Positions 45,501-53,684 of a stretch of DNA of 64,000 nt are shown here, piece after piece (within the stretch, counting starts at the first letter, position 1; every line of letters begins with the position of its first letter). The notes below the pieces were generated by a model, which was not told the DNA's origin, searched no databases, and saw only the letters and a program-made list of their open reading frames with translations. Made by a program: the position numbers and the translations under genes. Origin of the DNA: Paenibacillus planticolens (GTDB taxonomy: Bacteria; Bacillota; Bacilli; Paenibacillales; NBRC-103111); NCBI RefSeq assembly GCF_013141725.1, contig NZ_WHNZ01000064.1:205302-269301 (forward strand). The letters are read 5' to 3'.

Positions 45501-48500
45501 GCAACGGTTACGGTCTGAAGGTCAGGCTCATTGCCTGCTGCTGTCCTGAATTTCAATACGGTTAAGGAATATGGATCAAAGGTCATTTCGTTTGAAGCGC
45601 TGAGGTTGGTCATTTTAGTCGTCACAGGGTAAACGTTGTACGGATTTGCATAAGAGTTTACGGCAGTAGCTGCTCCCGTTAGAACTGTTTTTAATCCTAC
45701 AGGATTGATATAATCTGCACCGTTCAAATTCACAGTAAGCATCTGAGGCGTGCTTTGCGGATTGACAACTTTGACATAGATATCGCCAGTTGATGTATCT
45801 TTGCTCGTAACCGTGTACACGCTGCTGGACTTCTTCCATGGCCTGTCAACGATATCAAAGATCAACTTATCGTCCGCATAGCATTTGATCCGGTTTCCGG
45901 ATACCACCATCTTGAAATTATACCATTGGCCCGTAGTTAAAGAAGGCAGCTTGGCATAATCAGGAAGGGTAGTGAGTGCTGTTACTGTTCCATTAACGCT
46001 CTTTTCAAAAGCGCCTCTGGTGCTTGAACCGATGTTCCAGCGATAGTAATTGTTGGCATCCTGTACACCTGCATACAACGTGATGCCTGAAGACCCTGCC
46101 GTCTTCTTTGCTTGGAAAGTTACGGTATAGTCACTCATGTTGGTGCTGCCTGCATAGGAAAGCGCATTATTAATGGTTGTGCTGGTCTGCGCATAAGTCC
46201 CGTCGCTCATGGACCATGTACCTGCCGTAGCAGTCCATTTTGAGTTGCTGCCCGAGAAATCATCACGGAACAACTCTTTTTGCGTTGTATTATCTTGCAC
46301 GATAACATTCTTGAACTGGGCTGCTGTACTGTTCCCGCCTAGACCGATTGCTCCTTTGATCTTGTAGCTTTGTTGTCCAGCCTTGATAATTTCCGTTGGC
46401 AGAGTCACATTTCCGGTATTCCTAAAGAACATCTTCTGAACATAGTAGTTTGCAGTGCCATAAACCATCTGGTTGTTGAAATACATAAGGTCAGGCGTCC
46501 ATTGAGTATAATTCTGCTTCGCAAGAAGAGGGGCATAAGAAGCCAACTCAACGATATCTCCGTTTTCTTCGATATGCGTCATATAAGCTGCCTCAGCCAA
46601 TGCATCCTGCAAGTAGCTGCTGGTAGAATTCGAAGCATATTCGCCAATGAATACCTTCTGTGCACTGCGGTCATAGTTATCATAACGGGTCACATTCGCG
46701 TATAAATTAGCATTTGATGTATAGTAATGCTCGTCAACAAGGTCAGCATCTGTTTTCAGGCCGCTGAATACGGTTTTCTGCTGCAAATTCTGCCATGTTG
46801 TCAGGTTATAATTATCGCCCATCGTAATACCGCCGCCGATAATCAATTTGATTTCAGGGTGCGATTTACGAAGCGCGTCGGCAACCATTGCATATCTGGT
46901 ATAGTAATTAGTTCCGGAATCTTCATTTCCGATTTCCATGTATCTCAGGTTGAACGGCGCCGGATGGCCCATATCCGCCCTGAGTTTGGCCCATTTGTTG
47001 TTCATATCCGTGCTGTTTGCAAAGTCGGCAAGGTCCACAGCATCTTGGATAAAAGGTCCCATTTGATCAACAGGCACGATCGTTTTGGTACCCCAAGACA
47101 TACCGACATTTATAGCAGGTATAGGGGCTGCCCCAATATCTTCTGCAAATTGGAAAAATTCATAAAAACCAAAACCTAGGGATTGGTTGTAATAAGAACG
47201 TGTCGAATCGAACCAGAAATTCATATTATTCTTGCGCTCTTCTACAGGTCCTACCGACTCTTTCCATCTATACGAATCAGTCGTGCTTATTCCCTGAACA
47301 GCACAGCCTCCCGGGAAGCGGAAATACTTCGGATGCAGGTCGGCTATCTGTTTAGCCAGGTCATATCTGGCGCCATTGGGCCTGTTCATCCAGGTCTTTT
47401 GCGGCATCAATGAAACCATGTCCAGATCGACGGTTCCCGTTCCTTTTACCAGAACCTGCAGCCTTCCCGTATTCGTTGAAAGGCCCGGCTCAAGCACGCC
47501 GCTCAATTTCTGCCAGTCACTCGTAATTCCGGTCAATTGCGACGAGGCATAGACGGTTGAGCCATCATCGCTGGTCAGGGATACTTCAACAGGTCCTTTA
47601 TAATCGCTGCTGCGAACATACAAGGAGAAGTTGTATTTGTCACCCTGGACAAGTGTCATACTTGGCACTTGTGTACCGGTAGTGCTTGAATAACCGGTGT
47701 TGTAGACACCAACGCCATCCCCTGCATTTGTAACTGACAGTCTCAAAAAGTTCGGATTATTTACATGTAAGGCTTTTTCTGTACTTGTCGTCATGGTCCC
47801 GACGCCGCCGCCTTTTTGCACGGGATTCCATGCGTAAGTATAAGCAGGCGTTGTAGTGGCAGTGGCCGTAGAAGATGAAGATCTTGAACCGCTGACCTTA
47901 ACCATTTCAAACGATCTATTCTGGACAAGCTCGGCATATAATCCGCCGTCGAGAGCATAGTTGATATCCTCAAAAAACACGCCCCACGTTGTCGGGTTAA
48001 TATCTACACCCTTGCCATTCACATCGATCTCAATATTGTTAATGGATACACCGACCGGCAAGACAGACACATTGATTTCTTTTGTATCTGTAACGCCATT
48101 CTTAGTAATTGTCGCTGTCAGGGTAACATTTGCTGTTGGCTCGCCTTTTGCTGGCCTTGTTACCACCCCCGCATCCGATACATAAGCCGGATTGTTGGAT
48201 ACCCAGCTGATATTTGCCCCATACAGAAAATTCTGCAGGGTAATATCGCTTACAATATTCGAAGCATCTGCTATGGTCAGCGCATTCTTGGCCAATGCTA
48301 CTGCGCCGGCATCATCCGTGGATGTTTCTGCATAAAGGTTCGAAATGGTATTATCGTCCAATGCAGATGTGTACATTCTGAAGTCATCCATCTGTCCATA
48401 GAAATAAGAGTCGGCTGAGAACTGGGATTTGCCCAGGAAGTTACCTATCGTACCTCCCATGAGGGTTTCCAGATCTGAAGGCTTCGTTGTTACACTGCCA

Positions 48501-49342
48501 GATCCAACCTTTACTCCGTTGACATAGACCGAGGCTGTTGAATTTTTGTACGTAACCACGATATGTCTCCATACATTGTTCGTGTTATACTGGGGTCCGC
48601 TTACAGTCTGTTCCGCTCCGGTGTTCAACTTGATGCCCAACCTTGAATCCGACCCGGAGTTCAGCGTATAAAACATGTAATGTGTGTTGTCATTTCCCAA
48701 ATCGAATACTCGTTGCCATGCGGCCGTATTTGTGTTTCTTACCCACACAGCAAAGGTCATCTCGTTCACGCCTTGCAGGATACCATTAGGCATCTTGACA
48801 TAATTGGCTGTCGTCGAAGAACCTGCCCCACCGTTGAAATTTGCTGCATAGGAACCTTGCATCTTGTTCGCAGATGTCCATCTGTTGGCATCGGTGGCAT
48901 TGGCATTCATTATGCCGTCATTGCCGTTGCCGGAACTGTCTGCAACCTTTGTCCCTGTTCCCTCTTCAAACTTGTACCAAACTTTCATGTTCTTTGAAGC
49001 GTCTTGCAGCACTGTTACGGTTGCAGCTGCCTTAGCAGTTGTTCCCTCAACAGTTCCCTCAACTTGAAATTTCCCGGCAGCTGCGTAATTGGATGGGTTA
49101 ATCCCGGCCCATACAACGGCTTCTTGCGAGGTTGTAGCGTCGCTGTGCACCGCTGTTACTGCTTTTGGCAGAACCGGTGCTGTTCCGGCAATTGTTGAAA
49201 CGAAAACCGGCCTGATTGAAGTAATCGGGGCTGCCGTGGCTCCTTCCGCTGCTTTATCCACCGTAGGGAACCCAACAAACATACTGAACAAAAGTGCTAT
49301 GAGAGTCACTAGTGATACAATTTTTCTTACTCTTAAAAGCAT
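42521..49342 (-). CDS. Giant secreted GH51-GH43 arabinofuranosidase-like enzyme with LamG, FIVAR, cohesin and dockerin
   Basis: A 2273-residue secreted protein. Signal peptide (about 1-32), Big_4-type Ig-like domain (about 38-110), LamG/concanavalin-like domain (about 118-340), second Ig-like segment, then a GH51-type alpha-L-arabinofuranosidase region from about 440 (WGVFFEDINYALDGGLYAE; YFRFPGGCAV; acid/base Glu in YMEIGNEDSG near 804; nucleophile Glu in VFIGEYAS near 897). A carbohydrate-binding beta-sandwich (about 1030-1180), a GH43-like half-propeller (about 1400-1560) and a second GH43-like domain (about 1660-1960; NKNGADPDIFKG, WAPEIHYMKF, EGPTVMKKNGK) follow. FIVAR (about 2000-2065), cohesin-like (about 2078-2205) and two dockerin repeats close it. 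Probable role: arabinan/arabinoxylan debranching outside the cell. It is monocistronic. Confidence 0.85.
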   Translation of the reverse strand: MLLRVRKIVSLVTLIALLFSMFVGFPTVDKAAEGATAAPITSIRPVFVSTIAGTAPVLPKAVTAVHSDATTSQEAVVWAGINPSNYAAAGKFQVEGTVEGTTAKAAATVTVLQDASKNMKVWYKFEEGTGTKVADSSGNGNDGIMNANATDANRWTSANKMQGSYAANFNGGAGSSTTANYVKMPNGILQGVNEMTFAVWVRNTNTAAWQRVFDLGNDNTHYMFYTLNSGSDSRLGIKLNTGAEQTVSGPQYNTNNVWRHIVVTYKNSTASVYVNGVKVGSGSVTTKPSDLETLMGGTIGNFLGKSQFSADSYFYGQMDDFRMYTSALDDNTISNLYAETSTDDAGAVALAKNALTIADASNIVSDITLQNFLYGANISWVSNNPAYVSDAGVVTRPAKGEPTANVTLTATITKNGVTDTKEINVSVLPVGVSINNIEIDVNGKGVDINPTTWGVFFEDINYALDGGLYAELVQNRSFEMVKVSGSRSSSSTATATTTPAYTYAWNPVQKGGGVGTMTTSTEKALHVNNPNFLRLSVTNAGDGVGVYNTGYSSTTGTQVPSMTLVQGDKYNFSLYVRSSDYKGPVEVSLTSDDGSTVYASSQLTGITSDWQKLSGVLEPGLSTNTGRLQVLVKGTGTVDLDMVSLMPQKTWMNRPNGARYDLAKQIADLHPKYFRFPGGCAVQGISTTDSYRWKESVGPVEERKNNMNFWFDSTRSYYNQSLGFGFYEFFQFAEDIGAAPIPAINVGMSWGTKTIVPVDQMGPFIQDAVDLADFANSTDMNNKWAKLRADMGHPAPFNLRYMEIGNEDSGTNYYTRYAMVADALRKSHPEIKLIIGGGITMGDNYNLTTWQNLQQKTVFSGLKTDADLVDEHYYTSNANLYANVTRYDNYDRSAQKVFIGEYASNSTSSYLQDALAEAAYMTHIEENGDIVELASYAPLLAKQNYTQWTPDLMYFNNQMVYGTANYYVQKMFFRNTGNVTLPTEIIKAGQQSYKIKGAIGLGGNSTAAQFKNVIVQDNTTQKELFRDDFSGSNSKWTATAGTWSMSDGTYAQTSTTINNALSYAGSTNMSDYTVTFQAKKTAGSSGITLYAGVQDANNYYRWNIGSSTRGAFEKSVNGTVTALTTLPDYAKLPSLTTGQWYNFKMVVSGNRIKCYADDKLIFDIVDRPWKKSSSVYTVTSKDTSTGDIYVKVVNPQSTPQMLTVNLNGADYINPVGLKTVLTGAATAVNSYANPYNVYPVTTKMTNLSASNEMTFDPYSLTVLKFRTAAGNEPDLQTVTVAANKAYAKAGDTVRLNITDSQLSDKRSADLSTAAITYGTDHPEIITFDLDGKAAIGQSGKAKAVKLWANVSLNGVTVKSNEEIVSLDSDPTDVGLYVMAYSKTLGTTGSNNNYMSFYDDSLHLAYSADGVKWTALNDNKGMLFYKVATTSTSTTAYNNAAAKQFRDPFIFQKGDGTYVLLATTVRNTGAVSDVTINYWDSTDLLNWNNQKLITVSSGSVFPLKPQLKYNAANDNYVIMWSDASNKNYYNTIDKTFTTVSTAAPYSGTDYPAAVPTGVSVSNPPDGALVGSVVTVSQRTLDNVISQLGTPTIPLGTDQDGITITTSAGQAPVLPSTTHVQYSDGTSIQKSINWDTIDANSYSKEGTFTATGLVEGAPNYMNPINKNGADPDIFKGPDGYYYYTSSYMDYSHNGSKDYQYDRVAIRRAATIEGLSTAAERTVFLRKPSGDASYHIWAPEIHYMKFPGETEGKWVIYFAGGKVSSNFDLRVYEIECDSQDPMTGNWSDITKVTISGEIFDLDATVFQHNNEWYMAWAHKPGSNSLINIAKMTSRTTLDSQQVTIAFPEYTWERRADRVLEGPTVMKKNGKIFMGYAAGSTDSTYSIGLLTAVDSPNTDLLDPASWKKTPYPLMIGSQENQQFGPGHATFTEAEDGKTAILSYHARPNQGYSGVSGYSPLYDATRYARVAVIYWHKDGTPYFGIPPKDGYLPGAGVTATVKVTPSKSADKSALQNKMDEAQGLTQSHYTPATWAALQNALSSALTVMNNANATQAEVDAEAANLQTAISGLQLVKKDLKVSISVPDNVYAGQDFDLTYGLTNVNDSIYAQDLTFMYDPEKVTYISSEALSKGVNIVSEKGIQEKGIRLLVASLGDDNAVKGDGGLIKLHFKAKPVIATTETVISLSNAVVSNGHGVETQLEDTSQRVHITYVDTRIPGDVDGSGKVSIGDLAIVAKYYGKTSADEDWALAKSADVNHDGVIDISDLAIVARLILQIQ

Positions 49343-49420
49343 ACTAACTTCACATTCCTTTCCCTGTGCTTAAGGCACAAAATTTTCTGAATCGGGTGTT
49401 CCAAATGTGACTTCCACCCA

Positions 49421-49474
49421 CTAGACTTCACAACCTAAGCTTGGCGAACCGAGAGTTGAGTGAATAACCATCAT
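49421..49474 (-). CDS. Putative 17-residue leader peptide
   Basis: An ATG-ATG start at 49474 is preceded by AAAGGAGGT at ideal spacing, a better ribosome site than that of the giant gene 78 bases downstream. The frame encodes MMVIHSTLGSPSLGCEV and stops with TAG at 49421-49423. It could be a regulatory upstream ORF. Peptides this short arise easily by chance, but the near-perfect Shine-Dalgarno argues for translation. Confidence 0.4.
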   Translation of the reverse strand: MMVIHSTLGSPSLGCEV

Positions 49475-49510
49475 TCTTTCTTACCTCCTTTTTCGAATGA
49501 ATCCGCTTAC

Positions 49511-49562
49511 AATTCTATCTGATACATAATGTATCAGACATTCCGCGTCTGATAAATAGAAT
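49511..49562. promoter_or_regulatory. Nested palindromic operator upstream of the giant glycosidase
   Basis: TCTGATACAT and ATGTATCAGA around a single base (49518-49538) form a 21-base perfect palindrome. A third half-site TCTGATAAA lies at 49548-49556, and AATTCTAT (49511-49518) / ATAGAATT (49555-49562) form an outer inverted repeat. Located about 170-220 bases upstream of the start at 49342. Otherwise the 377-base gap contains only the leader peptide. Confidence 0.55.
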
Positions 49563-49719
49563 TACTTTAGAGATTGTTATAATTTTTGGTTCAAGTGCAA
49601 TGCTTATAATGTACATATTCAAGCTAGGTATTAGAAAGAAATAGTACTATTGCTAATTTTGAATGTGACGTAGACTATATACATGAAAGCGAGAGCAATA
49701 TAAGGGAGAGATGTGAGAA

Positions 49720-50433
49720 ATGAATTCATTCTTTGCTCCGAATATTAAAGATTACTTCGTTCCATACACGGCCCCACACTTCATTATTATTGCAATTTTG
49801 GTTATTCTGGCAATCTTCATGTACAGATTTAAGTCAATTATCCGTAATAATTCAACTATTAGGAAAATTGTAATTTCCGCTCTTCTGCTAGGGCTTATTT
49901 TACCTGAGGTCATCCTCTATGTTTGGTATGCGGTCGAAGGACTGTGGGACGTAAAATACACGCTGCCGCTTGAACTTTGCAGCATTTCTCAACTACTTGC
50001 CATCTTCATGCTATTAACACGCAGTCGTCTATTGTACCAGATTGTTTTCTTTGCTGGAATAGGCGGCGCACTACAAGCTATGCTTACTCCTGACCTTGAT
50101 TACCCTTTTCCCCACTTCCGTTTTTTCCATTTCTTTATCGTTCATATCGCCATTATCCTTGCTCCACTCTATATGACTTGGATCGAAAAATACCGACCCA
50201 CTTGGAAATCCATTGGCATCACTATGATCTTTCTGAATATCCTTCTCGTGATTGTAGGCAGTGTGGATTATTGGCTAAAATCCAATTACATGTTCCTCAG
50301 ACACAAACCGGAGGCAGCTTCCATATTAAATCTTTTGGGGCCTTATCCATACTACTTGGCTGCGGAAGAACTAATTGCCCTAATTATCTTTTCAATTATG
50401 TATTTGCCTTTTCTTCGAAGCAAAAAATCGTAA
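49720..50433 (+). CDS. YwaF/TIGR02206-family membrane protein
   Basis: A 237-residue integral membrane protein with about six or seven helices. PHFIIIAILVILAIFMY, LPLELCSISQLLAIFML, FFAGIGGALQAMLTPDL and HFFIVHIAIILAPLYM are typical of the TIGR02206 (YwaF) family of unknown function. AAGGGAG precedes the ATG, at somewhat long spacing. It is divergent from the giant glycosidase and appears monocistronic. Confidence 0.75.
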   Translation: MNSFFAPNIKDYFVPYTAPHFIIIAILVILAIFMYRFKSIIRNNSTIRKIVISALLLGLILPEVILYVWYAVEGLWDVKYTLPLELCSISQLLAIFMLLTRSRLLYQIVFFAGIGGALQAMLTPDLDYPFPHFRFFHFFIVHIAIILAPLYMTWIEKYRPTWKSIGITMIFLNILLVIVGSVDYWLKSNYMFLRHKPEAASILNLLGPYPYYLAAEELIALIIFSIMYLPFLRSKKS

Positions 50434-50641
50434 TTGAGTTGCTGCCTCGGTTTCGCCCAAATAAGATGAACCATGTTATGCCAGTAGCTTTCTACCTTGT
50501 CAATTCCATGAAAAGGACTTGCCCATTCGGTCTACACCACCGATTGATTTATCCAACACACCTTTACTTCTGGAGGATAGAACGGGAAATTCGCACCCGC
50601 CCTTCGATCTGCCGCAAGTCGTTGCCATCCTTTCAGCCGTC

Positions 50642-51292
50642 CTACCACAGAAACAAATCATTTCCCTTCAATTTGAAAATTGCTTCCATGAAATAGTAAT
50701 CGCCATAAATGATTGCCGTATGCCGGTCATTATGATGATAAGCAGCTGAACCCCCTGTCAAAATACAATCAGAATCCGCTGTCCAGTCACAGCGCGACGC
50801 ATCCAGCGTTTTCAACAGCTTCAAAGCGGCGTTGAGATACACATCTTTTTCGTGCTGCCCGACGACCTTGGTTATTTCAATGAATCCGCATGCTGCAATG
50901 GCTGCAGCTGTAGAGTCCTCGTAGGCAGGCTCTTTCGGCTGTCTGAAATCAATCGGAATGATGCCACTTTCCGGAATATTCGCCATGAAATAATGGGCTA
51001 CGCGCTTGGCCGCATGCAGATACTCTTCCTTCTGCGTATGCATATAGCTCATCATGTACCCATATAAAGCCCAAGTTTGTCCACGTGACCACGAGGAGCC
51101 GTCTTCATATCCTTGCCCCCCATGAGTTTTCACTACACCGCCATGGAACGGGTCAAATTCAACGATATGGTTAACGGAGCCGTCCGGCCTGATGAATGCC
51201 GTCATAGCCGTATCCGCGTGCTTCATAGCCATTTGTTCAAATCGCGGGTCGCCCGTTTCTTCTGTAGCCCAGTACAAGAGCGGTAGATTCAT
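50642..51292 (-). pseudogene. GH88 unsaturated glucuronyl hydrolase, N-terminally truncated
   Basis: The minus-strand frame encodes the last 216 residues of a GH88/YteR-type enzyme (usual length about 370): GGQGYEDGSSWSRGQTWALYGY, IIPIDFRQP, DSTAAAIAACGFIEI and NDRHTAIIYGDYYFMEAI are family landmarks. The first 150 or so residues, including the first catalytic Asp region, are absent; upstream sequence switches to insertion-sequence debris at about 51300. No ribosome site or genuine start is visible, so it is probably inactive. Confidence 0.8.
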
Positions 51293-51469
51293 CGGGATTC
51301 TATTGGGTTACCTGAAGAAGCGGCTATTTTAGGGCTAATGAACAATATACGGGGTGAAAAAAGACTGGAATCATGCGTTCAACTATAGCTACGGGGAAGT
51401 TAGTCGCAAATATCGACACGATATTCCCTACAACGAAAATGCCCAATGAGAGCAACATCACTTTCTTTC

Positions 51470-51700
51470 GGTTAATACCGGAGAGCAGAACTGGTATCAC
51501 TGAGACCTACTATTTTGATGTAGAGAAGTGCAAGCGATGTCCGCTTCAAGGAGAAATCCAAAGAACGCTACAAGATCGAGGCGAAGAATAGCGAACTTAA
51601 GCACAGGCACGGGTATGATGTAGCCACTTCCGCGGGTCTATTAGGTATGCAGCTACAAGGGGCAATGGCACAACTAAAACCATTACCGAACAGGGCTTTA
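51470..51700 (+). pseudogene. IS1182-family transposase remnant
   Basis: Two plus-strand frames carry C-terminal pieces of an IS1182-type DDE transposase: TETYYFDVEKCKRCPL (about 51490-51545), then after an internal deletion and frame change FKEKSKERYKIEAKNSELKH and GYDVATSAGLLGMQLQG (about 51545-51660). The N-terminal three quarters are missing. It abuts the truncated GH88 gene and probably records the event that broke it. Confidence 0.65.
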
Positions 51701-51707
51701 TAGAGGG

Positions 51708-51757
51708 AAAAAGACGGCGTTTACTCCCGGAATGCGGGAGCAAACGCCGTCTTTTCT
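51708..51757. terminator. Strong bidirectional terminator hairpin
   Basis: AAAAGACGGCGTTT / AAACGCCGTCTTTT with CTCCCG / CGGGAG inside (51708-51754) forms a stem of about 20 bp with one mismatch, A/T-tailed on both sides. It lies between the IS remnants and desR. Confidence 0.7.
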
Positions 51758-51805
51758 ATAGGGCGCATTAACTTGGTTTAGGAGAGCGCAAGTTTTTCAG
51801 TGGCC

Positions 51806-51858
51806 TTACAAACCTGAACACCTTTTTTCAAAGTGACCAGTCTATGGGTACCCATTTA
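51806..51858 (-). mobile_element. Relic terminal sequence of the IS3-family element
   Basis: On the minus strand this reads GGGTACCCATAGACTGG then TCACTTTGAAAAAAGG then TGTTCAG. It matches the left-end subterminal sequence of the intact IS3 element at 62482-62521 (GGTACCCATAGTCTGG, ACACTTTGAAAAAG, TGTTCAG) with few changes. It lies 15 bases past the desR stop, so a copy once inserted here and was mostly lost. Confidence 0.7.
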
Positions 51859-51873
51859 CCTTTTTTGGGCCTG

Positions 51874-52473
51874 TCATTTGAACCAGCCCTTCTCTTTGAA
51901 CCGCATAATAGCCTCAATTCGGTTAGTAACATTGAGCTTATCGAGAATAACGGAAATGTAGTTGCGAACGGTACCTCTTGTAATGTACATGTGATCAGCG
52001 ATTTCCTTCGTATTTTTACCGTCGGCGATCAGGTTCAGCACTTCCTTTTCCCTCTCCGTCAAAGGATTTTCTTCCTTATAATTCTCATCTACCAGCTCTG
52101 AGGCATAGATTCGCCTGCCAGCCATCACACTCCGAATCGAGGTAGCCAGTTCCTCGCTTGGGCTATCTTTCAACAAATAACCGTTGGCACCCGCCTTCAC
52201 GGCCCTTTCAAAATACCCGTAACGGGCAAACGTGGTCAATATAATGATTTTGCAACCCAACCCCTTTAGTTCCTCCGCCGCATCTAAACCGTTCATTATT
52301 GGCATCTCGATATCCATGACACAAATATCTGGCTTATGCTGTTGAACCAGTTTCACAGCATCCTCGCCATTGCTTGCTTTACCAACGACCTGCATATCCT
52401 CTTCCAAATCAAGTAAGGATGCAAGTGCGCCCAACAGCATCCGTTGGTCCTCCGCAATCACAATTCGAATCAT
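51874..52473 (-). CDS. desR: Response regulator DesR
   Basis: A 199-residue NarL/FixJ-type regulator, the same length as Bacillus DesR and close throughout. Receiver domain residues 1-120 with phospho-acceptor Asp54 (CVMDIEMP) and ILTTFARYGYFERA; LuxR-type helix-turn-helix at about 133-190 (LTEREKEVLNLIADGKNTKEIA); ends in KEKGWFK as in Bacillus. When phosphorylated by DesK in the cold it activates the desaturase gene. It overlaps desK by 4 bases (ATGA). Confidence 0.92.
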   Translation of the reverse strand: MIRIVIAEDQRMLLGALASLLDLEEDMQVVGKASNGEDAVKLVQQHKPDICVMDIEMPIMNGLDAAEELKGLGCKIIILTTFARYGYFERAVKAGANGYLLKDSPSEELATSIRSVMAGRRIYASELVDENYKEENPLTEREKEVLNLIADGKNTKEIADHMYITRGTVRNYISVILDKLNVTNRIEAIMRFKEKGWFK

Positions 52474-53606
52474 ATCCTCACCTCCCTTTCCATTGGTATG
52501 AAGGCATTCGGCACTTTAAAAACAATCAAAGTTCCATTTTCTGAGACAATTTCCATACAACCATTTACAAACTCAAGCCGCTCTTTCATGCCCCTCAATC
52601 CATTTCCAAGTAACACAAGACATTCTTTCGTCATACCGATCCCATTGTCCCAAACCTTGATAACGAGATCGCTTGGTGATGGCTCAATGGAAATCGAACA
52701 CGTAGTAGCACTGCTATGTTTGATAATATTCGTAATCGATTCCTTCAAACACATGCTCAACACATTTTCATTGATCAGGGAAGTGTTGGTTAACTTCGGA
52801 TCTCCCTCCAATATGAGGTCGATCTCTGCAGCCTTCAAAATTTGTTTGATTCGAAACATCTCTTCCACTAGTCTCGTACCGCGCATTTGCGTTACTATTT
52901 CCCTAACTTCCTTTAACGCAATTCTAGCTGTCTGACGAACATCATTAATTTCGATTTGTGCTTGCGCCGGATTTTTGCTAATTAATTTCCCAGCCAAATC
53001 ACTCTTCAAACCAATTAATGAGAGTTTCTGACCAAGTGTATCGTGTAAGTCGCGGGCGATTCTTTGACGCTCCTCTAGCTTTACCAACTCGGAAATCCGC
53101 TTATTTGCATCCTCTAGCTGTCCCTGGAGTTTTTCACTCCTATTTCGGTTGAACGTGGTGACTGGAATGAGAATAACGCCAATTACACTAATAATGATAA
53201 AAGGCAATTGTGTAAAAAAAACAGGATTTTGGGATACCAATCCATAGTTAATCGTTGCAATCGTGCTTACTAAATGTATGCAGTACAACGTGATAAACCC
53301 TGCTCGACTTTTCATCGTGCCAATAAAAAATGCTAAAAACAGTGAGAAGTACACATAGCTGAATACTAAAGCCATGATAATCGAAATAATAATTTGTACG
53401 CTAGTCCAAAAGTATACAATCCATCCTTTAGACACGAAGGAAAGCACGTAGCAACTAAAGAATACAATAATCATGAATGTGCCTAATACAATTTGGTACG
53501 TGTCAGAAGAACGAAATATGAAATAGAAAGGAAGAATGTAAAAGACAACCCACACATACGGACTAAGACCGGTGTTTTTATGAAATATTTGATACCACTT
53601 GTGCAT
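52470..53606 (-). CDS. desK: Thermosensor histidine kinase DesK
   Basis: A 378-residue sensor. The N-terminal 150 residues hold four or five helices, the membrane-thickness thermometer of the family. A coiled coil (LQGQLEDANKRISELVKLEERQR) leads to the HisKA_3 motif ARDLHDTLGQKLSLIG with the phosphorylated His near residue 188, and the HATPase domain has NIIKHS, VWDNGIGM and GNGLRGMKERLEF. Members work as kinase in the cold and phosphatase in the warm. It precedes desR with a 4-base overlap and follows des by 78 bases. Confidence 0.92.
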   Translation of the reverse strand: MHKWYQIFHKNTGLSPYVWVVFYILPFYFIFRSSDTYQIVLGTFMIIVFFSCYVLSFVSKGWIVYFWTSVQIIISIIMALVFSYVYFSLFLAFFIGTMKSRAGFITLYCIHLVSTIATINYGLVSQNPVFFTQLPFIIISVIGVILIPVTTFNRNRSEKLQGQLEDANKRISELVKLEERQRIARDLHDTLGQKLSLIGLKSDLAGKLISKNPAQAQIEINDVRQTARIALKEVREIVTQMRGTRLVEEMFRIKQILKAAEIDLILEGDPKLTNTSLINENVLSMCLKESITNIIKHSSATTCSISIEPSPSDLVIKVWDNGIGMTKECLVLLGNGLRGMKERLEFVNGCMEIVSENGTLIVFKVPNAFIPMEREVRI

Positions 53607-53684
53607 TGTCCGTTTAGCCTCTTTTTCTTCAACATAGTTTTAATTATATTTTAGCATAAACATGAAACGATGTATTTACTGCCC

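Noticed and set aside
42521..49342. Idea that the giant gene is two or more fused genes caused by an assembly error
   Set aside because: The frame is uninterrupted, module order (catalytic, FIVAR, cohesin, dockerin) is sensible, and one signal peptide and one terminator bracket it.
49683..49696. Catabolite-repression (cre) site TGAAAGCGAGAGCA before the YwaF-like gene
   Set aside because: It departs from the cre consensus at two informative positions, so it is not supported.
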